Assembly (NCBI GenBank): GCA_020350845.1
Contig: CP070725.1
Span: 1,360,117 to 1,365,626, forward strand
Direction of reading: 5' to 3'
Length of the DNA: 5,510 nucleotides
Source: Candidatus Bipolaricaulota bacterium
Lineage (GTDB): Bacteria; Bipolaricaulota; Bipolaricaulia; UBA7950; UBA9294
Of the stretch, positions 1 through 5,242 are shown piece by piece. Position 1 is the first letter of the stretch, and the number at the start of each line of letters is the position of its first letter. The position numbers and the translations under genes were made by a program. The notes below the pieces were generated by a model. It was not told the origin of the DNA. It saw only the letters and a program-made list of their open reading frames with translations, and ran no database searches.

Positions 1-109
1 CCGGGCATTCCTTCCGCGGGTCGGTCGGAGCGAGTCCAGGGATTGCCGTCACGACCACTGCGGCGCCAACCAACACGAGCAGCCAGGTGATCCTCGCCGT
101 ACGCCACAT
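1..109 (-). CDS. N-terminus of an exported protein, unknown function (partial)
   Basis: Only the first 36 codons lie in the window; the gene continues past the left edge. The peptide begins MWRTARITWLLVLVGAAVV. This is a classic export signal: two arginines in the first six residues, then a hydrophobic core at about residues 7-23. A possible signal peptidase I site follows the G-L-A at about residues 25-27, and the chain then turns polar (PTDPRKECP). There is no lipobox, so it is probably not a lipoprotein. The ATG at 107-109 is preceded by AAGGAGG at 116-122 with 6 nt spacing, the same arrangement as the other minus-strand genes here. The family cannot be told from this fragment. It lies 536 bp downstream of the C39-like peptidase gene on the same strand, so it probably has its own promoter. 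A membrane anchor instead of a cleaved signal is possible. Confidence 0.72.
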   Translation of the reverse strand, partial: MWRTARITWLLVLVGAAVVVTAIPGLAPTDPRKECP

Positions 110-645
110 GGGCTTCCTCCTTGCTGTGCGTCCCCTCGCGATAGGTCCAAGCAGTCTAGATGATCCACAGATCAGTAGCGACGCGACTCCCCGGCACAAG
201 CGACGCGAACCAGCGCCTTGCACCCTGCCATGGAAGGGAGGGAACTGTCAAGTCCTTCCCTATCGCCACGTCTATCAAGCGATACTGCGTGCAACACGCC
301 TGCGAGAGACAGCGTCCGTCACCGCACTGCTCTTCTATTCGTGAGTTTGGGCCGTACGGCGCAGTCATCGATCTGAACCATCTTCCCCCGCAGTCCTGAC
401 CCAGAGACCGACGAACTCCTCTTGAGGAAGCCGTGTTCCTCCCGGCGCTTCTGGTCTAGGATCACACCCGAGCTCGGAAGCAGTCCGCCTGCATGTTGCT
501 GTTCGTAGGGTCTCCGTGAGAGGCTGGAGCAGGCGGAACGGGGGCACCGTCGTCCACCGGGCCTCCGAAGACGACCGAGTCCTGGCTCGGCTGCTTCCGT
601 GCCTACTGCTTGCGGAAGCTCAAATGGTCGAAGGGCCGTCAGGCC
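110..645. other. Intergenic region without a supported gene
   Basis: This 536-bp stretch separates the exported-protein gene at the left edge from the stop codon of the C39-like peptidase gene. Several short open frames occur on both strands. None has a good ribosome binding site with a convincing start, recognisable protein sequence or the codon pattern of the neighbouring genes. It holds a weak candidate promoter for the left gene (153-181). It also holds a hairpin at the end of the peptidase gene (632-647) and an inverted repeat, GCTTCCG at 593-599 with CGGAAGC at 613-619. No tRNA or known RNA element was recognised. Confidence 0.6.
153..181 (-). promoter_or_regulatory. Possible sigma70-type promoter of the left-edge gene
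   Basis: On the minus strand, TCGCTA (176-181; 3 of 6 matches to TTGACA) is followed after 17 nt by TAGACT (153-158; 4 of 6 matches to TATAAT). Transcription would start near 146 and leave a leader of about 37 nt with the AAGGAGG at 116-122. The position and spacing are right, but the -35 box is poor and a match of this quality can arise by chance. Confidence 0.28.
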
Positions 646-647
646 CT
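632..647 (-). terminator. Possible hairpin terminator of the DUF3795-peptidase operon
   Basis: On the minus strand, AGGGCC and GGCCCT form a perfect 6-bp GC-rich stem around the loop TGAC. The stem starts inside the TAG stop codon of the C39-like peptidase gene. No run of T follows (next bases T-CGACCATTTG), so a classical intrinsic terminator is not shown. A second inverted repeat (593-599 with 613-619, 7-bp stem, 13-nt loop) lies about 30 bp further on and could help. The position at the operon end is suggestive; the strength is doubtful. Confidence 0.3.
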
Positions 648-2451
648 AGTGCGCGACATCGAGAAGGAGCACGTCGGCTTCCTGGATCAAGACGGCGAAC
701 AGATCCCCCTGATCCGCGTTGGCCAGCGCCTGCGCGAATTCGTCGAGCCGCTCGTGTGGAACGTTGACCGCGGTGAAGTCGGCGTCGCCGAGGATCGATG
801 CATCCACGGAATGCGGTTGCCAAGCGCGAAGACGGAGCGGCCCCAGCCGATCCATGACTCGCGGAGAGAGCTGAATCTCCACGTCGAGCGCCTGGATGCC
901 TGATAGCCCGACATCCACCGACCAAGAACCGAGAGCGATCTCGAGGCCGTTGTTCGAGTCGTCGAGCTCGTCCACGTCATCGTCCGGGTCGACATCGACC
1001 GTCAGGATCAGCGGATCGGAGAACGTGTCGCTCGCCTCCCAGTCGTCGGCATCAACCGCCCAACTGTGTTCCAGACGCTCTGTGGACTGCCCCGACATCG
1101 ATACTACCTCCGTCGAGCTCTCCGGATACAGCGGGGCCACCGCGGCCTGCGAGCCGGAGCTGGAGGAGGAGCCCGGCCTGCGGATGGACATCGGACCGGC
1201 GTCCTGCACGTGTTCCCAGTGGACGTCGACCTGTCCGTAGTACGGCTCACGCGATTGCCCGAGATTCCGCAGCTCGACGTAGAGGGTGAGTTTCTTCTGC
1301 GTCCCCGACACGGAGTCGACGTGTGTACGCACGTAGACCGGCTGGAAGTCCGGCTTGTCATACTCGTCGGCAATGCCGTCGCCATCTGCGTCATTCGACG
1401 TCTGCGCCGCCGCCGCGGTCCGCCACCCGGCGACGAAGCAGATCCCGTCCTGGAGGACGATCTCGTCTGTCTTCCCCCAATCGTCGTGGTCGTGCCAGAG
1501 CCGCTCCAGGAAGACGTCGAACTGGTCAAGCTTCGGCTCGAACCACGCCGTTGCCACGCCGTCGTCGGAATCGCGGTGATACGCCGTGTTGTCAACCCGT
1601 GTGTCGTCGAGGAGGAGCGGATCGGCTCCGAGGCCGATTTCGACCGAGCTCGACGGGATCGGGCGAATCGCATACAGGTGGTACTTCACCACCGCGCTCC
1701 CCTTGGTGTGATCGCCAAGGCGTAGGTATCGGTTCGACCCGATGTAGACGTTCTGATAGCCGGTGACCGCCGAGTAGGTCTCCGTCGACTGATTCGCTTG
1801 AATCACGAGTCGCCGACTCCCGTCGGTCTGGTCGTACCCGACAACCACACCGTAGTGGTCGGCAACCTTGAAGGTGTCGTCGTTGTTCTGCTCCCCTTCC
1901 CAGCGAAAGAGGTAGACCATGGGCCTGCCGTTCCAGATCTCCTCTCGGACGATCTCGAACAGCTCGTCGTACGTTCCCGTGTGTCCGGTATCGGGCATCT
2001 CATAGCCATCGCCCGTGATCCGGTACCGGAAGACCTCGAATCTCGCGACGTCGGCCCGCGTACCGAGATGATCATTCATGTAGTCTTCCAATCCATCTTG
2101 GAAGTTCCCCGGAAGCACCCACGACTTGGCGCAGCTCGTGTCGCGATTCATGTAGTGGGCCGCGCCCAAGTCAATGATCGCCTGCTGCGGCAGACCGTCG
2201 GACTGAAGCTCCGTGTCGTCGATCAGGTTCGGGAATCCGCGTTTGTCCCACCAAGCACAGATCGACGCACCCGCAACCGGACCGCAGCCCGTCGGGAACC
2301 AACAGCTCCCGCCGATGCGCATCTCCGCCTGGTAGTAGCGAGGCACGCCAGAGATCAGTGCCTTCATCGGCGTCTTCGCGCTGACCGGCAACGACAAGGC
2401 AAGAGGAAGGCCAACAACCAGTACCATCGCCAACGTAGGGAATCGTCGCAT
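646..2451 (-). CDS. Secreted C39-like cysteine peptidase with CARDB-like domain
   Basis: A 601-residue exported protein, most likely a papain-fold cysteine peptidase of the C39-like group (Peptidase_C39_2), acting outside the cytoplasm. The signal peptide spans residues 1-25 (MRRFPTLAMVLVVGLPLALS, then cleavage after V-S-A). The catalytic set is visible: Q41 (oxyanion hole) in YYQ, nucleophile C56 in GCGPVAGAS, H199 in DHYGVVVGYD and probably N220 in VIQAN. Residues 255-345 are a region I do not recognise. A DADGDGIADEYD loop at 354-365 looks like a calcium-binding DxDxDG loop. Residues 370-505 resemble a CARDB-like Ig fold ending in the typical VDELDDSNN, interrupted by a Ser-rich stretch near 427-434. 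The last 50 residues contain GDADFTAV (555-562), also found in the neighbouring metalloprotease. The open frame extends 42 codons further upstream, but that part overlaps the DUF3795 gene. The ATG at 2451 has the ribosome binding site and the signal peptide. There is no ABC transporter nearby, so a bacteriocin-processing role is unlikely. The substrate is unknown. Confidence 0.85.
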   Translation of the reverse strand: MRRFPTLAMVLVVGLPLALSLPVSAKTPMKALISGVPRYYQAEMRIGGSCWFPTGCGPVAGASICAWWDKRGFPNLIDDTELQSDGLPQQAIIDLGAAHYMNRDTSCAKSWVLPGNFQDGLEDYMNDHLGTRADVARFEVFRYRITGDGYEMPDTGHTGTYDELFEIVREEIWNGRPMVYLFRWEGEQNNDDTFKVADHYGVVVGYDQTDGSRRLVIQANQSTETYSAVTGYQNVYIGSNRYLRLGDHTKGSAVVKYHLYAIRPIPSSSVEIGLGADPLLLDDTRVDNTAYHRDSDDGVATAWFEPKLDQFDVFLERLWHDHDDWGKTDEIVLQDGICFVAGWRTAAAAQTSNDADGDGIADEYDKPDFQPVYVRTHVDSVSGTQKKLTLYVELRNLGQSREPYYGQVDVHWEHVQDAGPMSIRRPGSSSSSGSQAAVAPLYPESSTEVVSMSGQSTERLEHSWAVDADDWEASDTFSDPLILTVDVDPDDDVDELDDSNNGLEIALGSWSVDVGLSGIQALDVEIQLSPRVMDRLGPLRLRAWQPHSVDASILGDADFTAVNVPHERLDEFAQALANADQGDLFAVLIQEADVLLLDVAH

Positions 2452-2457
2452 CGCGAC

Positions 2458-2464
2458 CCTCCTT
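2458..2464 (-). promoter_or_regulatory. Ribosome binding site fixing the peptidase start
   Basis: AAGGAGG lies 6 nt before the ATG at 2451 and within the 14-bp gap after the stop codon of the DUF3795 gene. It decides for this start over the in-frame ATG at 2577, which lacks such a site and would place 42 non-signal residues before the signal peptide. The position suggests ribosomes can move directly from the upstream gene (translational coupling, inferred). Confidence 0.85.
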
Positions 2465-2465
2465 C

Positions 2466-2966
2466 TCAGTGATCCAGACGCTCCTCGCTGCTGGATGTGT
2501 CGAGGAAGAGAAGACAGGAAGGGAACTGCTTCGCTAGGCTCTTCAGATTCTCCTCGATCCACGGCCCGTCGGGGCAAGCCTCCATCTTGACGTACAGACC
2601 GGCTTCCCGCGCCCCTGTCCGCATGTGATCGAGGACGCGCATGTACAGGCAGGATGTCTCATCGCATGAACTGCATCGGCCGACTCCGCGCGTGCTCGCG
2701 CATCGCCTCAACTCGCAATGCCCACGCCCTCCACCATTGCAGCATCCTTCGCACGTGGCAACCTCCGATACGATCGATAGGCCGCGGACCAGCTGTTCGT
2801 AGTCGAGCTCTCTTGGTGCCCACTCCTCGATACCGTGGCTCTCCAGGACGCGGCGGTATCGGGCGCCGGCTTCCCGAAGCGACCCGTTCCCGACCGCGCA
2901 GCTGCCGCACCAGATCCCACATGCGCCGATCTGCGACCTCACGTTCCTGAATGCCTCACGGTCCAT
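2466..2966 (-). CDS. DUF3795-type cysteine-rich protein
   Basis: A 166-residue cytoplasmic protein without signal peptide or membrane segment, matching the DUF3795 family pattern. Near the N-terminus is ACGIWCGSC (C16, C20, C23). A central cluster follows: C72-x2-C75-C76, C84, C89 and C98-x2-C101-x4-C106. Two more cysteines are at 131 and 151. Thirteen cysteines in 166 residues, many in CxxC pairs, suggest metal (zinc or iron-sulfur) binding. This is inference: the family has no established biochemical function that I know of. The start at 2966 is chosen because AAGGAGG lies 6 nt upstream and the family-like N-terminus begins here. The open frame runs 51 codons further up, but that part is Arg/Pro-rich and crosses the promoter. 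It is the first gene of a likely operon, with the secreted C39-like peptidase gene starting 14 bp after its stop. Confidence 0.8.
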   Translation of the reverse strand: MDREAFRNVRSQIGACGIWCGSCAVGNGSLREAGARYRRVLESHGIEEWAPRELDYEQLVRGLSIVSEVATCEGCCNGGGRGHCELRRCASTRGVGRCSSCDETSCLYMRVLDHMRTGAREAGLYVKMEACPDGPWIEENLKSLAKQFPSCLLFLDTSSSEERLDH

Positions 2967-2972
2967 CGAAGG

Positions 2973-2979
2973 CCTCCTT
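2973..2979 (-). promoter_or_regulatory. Ribosome binding site fixing the DUF3795 gene start
   Basis: AAGGAGG lies 6 nt upstream of the ATG at 2966. It favours this start over the in-frame ATG at 3119, which would add 51 residues unlike the family. Confidence 0.8.
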
Positions 2980-2989
2980 CGGCACACCG

Positions 2990-3019
2990 ATTCTAGCGTC
3001 GGTGGCCGGCCCGGATGAA
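2990..3019 (-). promoter_or_regulatory. Likely promoter of the DUF3795-peptidase operon
   Basis: On the minus strand TAGAAT (2990-2995; 5 of 6 matches to TATAAT) lies 18 nt after TTCATC (3014-3019; 3 of 6 matches to TTGACA). Transcription would begin near 2983, giving a very short leader of about 17 nt that contains the ribosome binding site at 2973-2979. The -10 box is good and the -35 box weak. Confidence 0.45.
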
Positions 3020-3143
3020 CCGAGGCCGTCAGGGATACGGGCCGCGGTTCTCCTCTGAGGTGGCATCTTGCTCTGGTTGTGATCGCCCTTCCCTCGAGGG
3101 TCGGCCAGGCCCAGCGCACGGAGTCAGCCCGGAAGCAGGAGAA

Positions 3144-3180
3144 CAGCCGGCGGCACCACCTTCACGCGGATCCGCCGCTG
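3144..3180 (-). terminator. Inverted repeat downstream of the metalloprotease, possible terminator
   Basis: On the minus strand CAGCGGCGG (3172-3180) can pair with CCGCCGGCTG (3144-3153), a 9-bp stem with one bulged base and an 18-nt loop. The perfect 10-bp palindrome GCGGATCCGC (3166-3175) overlaps it as an alternative fold. It lies 30 to 66 bp after the metalloprotease stop at 3210. The bases that follow (TTCTCCTGCTTCC) are only loosely T-rich. A terminator role fits the position but is not proven. Confidence 0.3.
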
Positions 3181-3209
3181 ACCTACGGCGAAGGCGCCCT
3201 GCCGAGACC

Positions 3210-4895
3210 TCAGAGCTGCGGCTGGTTTCGGTTGTGTCGCCCGTCCCAGTAGCTTGTCCAGTAGACGGCCGCAAGGATCTCCGTCTCCTGCCAGGTCGCC
3301 GTGCGAAGGAAGCTCTCCACCCTGCGTACGCAGCTCCGCTGTTGCGCCGTGACACCGGGCCGGTCATCGTAGGTCCCGAGGTCGTACTCCATGCAGACGA
3401 CACACATCGGAGCCCCACAGGCTTCGCACATCTCCCGCGGTGCGTGCTCCCTCGCGTCCCAACGCTCTTCGCGATGCGCGATGTGACGGAACCCGGAGGA
3501 CCAGGCGAGCAGCTGCGCGCAGAGCAGGACGTCCTCGGGGATCACCGCCGTGTAGTCGGCCTCGCCAACGACAGCCTGCGCGATGAATGCGTACAGCTCG
3601 CGCTGGAAGAGGTCCTCGAGCACGAAGGAGGTCGTCACGACGTCCCCAAGAGGGACATCGGGGCTCAGAGTTGCCGTGTAGGTGACCGTGACTTCTCCCT
3701 CCGGGGGAATGCAGCGGGTGACCGCGGGAGGCGGGTCGAACGGCTCGCTGCCGGGCGCGAAGTCCCCGCTCAGCTCGATAGCTCCTCCGCTTGCCCACGG
3801 CGACTCCTCGACGGTCACCGAGAAGCGCGTCGGCATGCTCCCGCGGTTCCTGATGACGAGCGCGAACGAGAGCTGCCCCCCTGCGGGGAAGGAACCGGGC
3901 GGCGTGATATGGTGAGACTCCCCGAGATCCGAGCGGCAGTCCTCACAGAGCGGATTGAGCCCGCCGTCGCAGCGTCCGTAGACGCCTTGCTCCTTGTCCT
4001 CGTCGCTCCCCTCCTCGCAGACCCCGTCCACGAGGACACCGTCGTAGCCGTCGCATTCCACCTGGGAGCTGACCATCGCGCATCCGAAGATCCCTCCGCA
4101 CTCGAACGCACAGCACTTGGTGCCTTCGCCTCCGTCCTCGCCGTCGCCGTCTCCGTCCTCTTCGGGCTTCTTCTCAGGAACCTCGCTATCGTCACTGCGC
4201 CCGTAGAGATCCTGGAGACCGCGGACATCGTCGTCCTTGATCGGGTGCTTCTTGTTCGGATCGTCGACCCCGCGATCGTCCATGACGACGGAGTCCTGAT
4301 CCGGAGTCTTGTGGTCGAGTCCGAAGATGTGGCCGAACTCGTGCAGCGCGATGTTGTAGATCGCATTGAGGGAGTAGGGTTGTCCTCCGGATTGGTTGCG
4401 GTTGATGTAGATGTCCCCCCGCTTGACCTCGCTCGACCGCTGGTACTCGTTCGGATTCCCCGTCGGGGTGACATCCGTCTGTGGCGTCGCGCTTCCCGGC
4501 TCGTCGGTCGTCTGCTCGTCGGACCAGTGAACCTCGAGGATGTACGGCGGGGGGTCCTGAGCCGGTGGGGCCGGTTGCCCGACGTGGTAGGTGAAGGTGA
4601 GGTTCGCGTTTGTCTCACTCCGCAGCTTCTCCTCCCACGCCTTGCACGCGGCTTGGACCTCCTTCTCGGCACCCTGGCCCTGCGGATCGACCGGGATGTA
4701 CACATGGATCGTCGTCCCCGGCTTCCACGTCGGACGTCCTTTGATCGTCGACAGAACTCCGTTGACGTACTGCTGCATCTCATCGATGACACGGTAGCCG
4801 ACTGTTGACAGGCTGATAGACCCGACCAGGAGTGCGAGGGTCAATGCGATACTGATGCCGAGTCCGAGGGTTCGGTGAGACTTCGGGGAGAGCAT
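3210..4895 (-). CDS. Exported matrixin-type zinc metalloprotease, multidomain
   Basis: A 561-residue zinc protease of the metzincin clan, closest in pattern to matrixins (M10A). The N-terminus has a basic start and a hydrophobic stretch at 10-30. No clean AxA site is seen, so it may be a signal peptide or a membrane anchor. The catalytic domain spans about 58-232: the strand TTIHVYIP (61-68), a helix with AACKAWEE (82-89), GDIYINRNQ (160-168), the zinc motif HEFGHIFGLDH (H185, E186, H189, H195), the Met-turn SVVMDD (M205) and the closing DDVRGLQDLYG (222-232). No prodomain or cysteine switch is present. Next come an acidic linker (about 234-258), a Cys-rich insert (261-293, more Cys to 320) and an Ig-like module (about 335-430). 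GEADYTAV (444-451) is shared with the C39-like peptidase. The tail carries C490, C493, C498 and C501. The frame stays open 134 codons further upstream, into the GNAT gene. The ATG at 4895 is chosen for its AAGGAGG, promoter and hydrophobic N-terminus. The substrate is unknown. Confidence 0.88.
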   Translation of the reverse strand: MLSPKSHRTLGLGISIALTLALLVGSISLSTVGYRVIDEMQQYVNGVLSTIKGRPTWKPGTTIHVYIPVDPQGQGAEKEVQAACKAWEEKLRSETNANLTFTYHVGQPAPPAQDPPPYILEVHWSDEQTTDEPGSATPQTDVTPTGNPNEYQRSSEVKRGDIYINRNQSGGQPYSLNAIYNIALHEFGHIFGLDHKTPDQDSVVMDDRGVDDPNKKHPIKDDDVRGLQDLYGRSDDSEVPEKKPEEDGDGDGEDGGEGTKCCAFECGGIFGCAMVSSQVECDGYDGVLVDGVCEEGSDEDKEQGVYGRCDGGLNPLCEDCRSDLGESHHITPPGSFPAGGQLSFALVIRNRGSMPTRFSVTVEESPWASGGAIELSGDFAPGSEPFDPPPAVTRCIPPEGEVTVTYTATLSPDVPLGDVVTTSFVLEDLFQRELYAFIAQAVVGEADYTAVIPEDVLLCAQLLAWSSGFRHIAHREERWDAREHAPREMCEACGAPMCVVCMEYDLGTYDDRPGVTAQQRSCVRRVESFLRTATWQETEILAAVYWTSYWDGRHNRNQPQL

Positions 4896-4901
4896 GCTGC
4901 A

Positions 4902-4908
4902 CCTCCTT
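4902..4908 (-). promoter_or_regulatory. Ribosome binding site fixing the metalloprotease start
   Basis: AAGGAGG (followed by T) lies 6 nt before the ATG at 4895. It rules out the in-frame ATG at 5297, which would overlap the divergent GNAT gene and add an Arg-rich stretch before the hydrophobic export segment. Confidence 0.85.
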
Positions 4909-4959
4909 CGGCGGTGTCGGTTGCGACGGCTGCGGCAGGAGGTCTGCGATGTCGATGCC

Positions 4960-4988
4960 ATGCTAGGAGCGGCACGGACCCACGTCAA
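4960..4988 (-). promoter_or_regulatory. Sigma70-type promoter of the metalloprotease gene
   Basis: On the minus strand TTGACG (4983-4988; 5 of 6 matches to TTGACA) is followed after exactly 17 nt by TAGCAT (4960-4965; 4 of 6 matches to TATAAT). Transcription would start near 4953, giving a leader of about 58 nt before the ATG at 4895. This is the best promoter match in the window, and it indicates that the protease is transcribed separately from the divergent gene. Confidence 0.6.
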
Positions 4989-5167
4989 GGCTGCCCGCTG
5001 CGTGGAGGAGTGCGGTCCCCGACCGAAGTCGTGGCTGACCGCCACCTCGACGAGATGGTGCCCGTCACGGGGACACGTAGCGTAGTCCCTGCCGCCCTGC
5101 CCGTCGCACGTCCGGGTTCGGAAGCAGGCCACCCGTGGTGCCGCCCCTAATCGTGTCTCGAGTACAG

Positions 5168-5197
5168 TTGACGGTGGGAGAGGGCCGGCGAGATGCT
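5168..5197 (+). promoter_or_regulatory. Weak candidate promoter of the GNAT gene
   Basis: TTGACG (5168-5173) is a good -35 box. The best -10 at 18 nt spacing is GATGCT (5192-5197), a poor match to TATAAT. Transcription would start near 5204, about 40 nt before the GTG start at 5243. Listed because the -35 and position fit; the -10 is not convincing. Confidence 0.25.
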
Positions 5198-5242
5198 CCG
5201 TGTCGGCCACGCCGAGGCGAAGGCGCAAGTCGGAGGTGGAGG

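Larger units (their letters stand above)
4896..5242. other. Divergent intergenic region with promoters and small inverted repeats
   Basis: A 347-bp spacer between the metalloprotease (minus) and the GNAT gene (plus). It holds a good promoter for the protease and a weak candidate for the acetyltransferase. Between them are three short inverted repeats: CGGTC-CCC-GACCG (5013-5025), GTGGC-TGACC-GCCAC (5031-5045) and CCCGT-C-ACGGG (5061-5071). They lie outside the predicted leaders, so they may be regulator binding sites or chance features of GC-rich DNA. The open frames here on both strands look non-coding (Arg/Pro/Ala-rich, no export signal or domain). Confidence 0.55.

Noticed and set aside
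243..260. TTGACA on the minus strand in the left intergenic region as a -35 box
   Set aside because: No acceptable -10 box is found 16-18 nt downstream, only GC-rich sequence.
319..645. The reading frame of the C39-like peptidase stays open for 108 codons after its TAG stop, down to a TGA at 319-321
   Set aside because: Considered as readthrough or a truncated longer gene. The translated sequence is Arg/Ser/Pro-rich without recognisable structure, and third codon positions lack the GC bias of the gene. The shared C-terminal module already lies before the stop.
577..650. Plus-strand peptide reading WLGCFRAYCLRKLKWSKGRQ, briefly considered as a remnant of a transposase or group II intron maturase
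   Set aside because: Only a loose basic/aromatic resemblance, with no conserved residues I can name, and the frame continues into sequence opposite the peptidase gene.
1731..1740. GGTTCGACCC resembling a tRNA T-loop
   Set aside because: It lies inside the C39-like peptidase coding region, and no acceptor or anticodon arms can be drawn around it.
2967..3119. N-terminal extension of the DUF3795 protein by 51 residues
   Set aside because: The extra residues do not resemble the family, and the segment contains the likely promoter and ribosome binding site for the ATG at 2966.
3015..4808. A 597-codon open frame on the plus strand opposite the metalloprotease gene
   Set aside because: It is antisense to a gene with clear catalytic motifs, lacks a good ribosome binding site and reads as Arg/Val/Asp/Leu-rich sequence without domains. 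Long antisense frames are expected opposite GC-rich genes.
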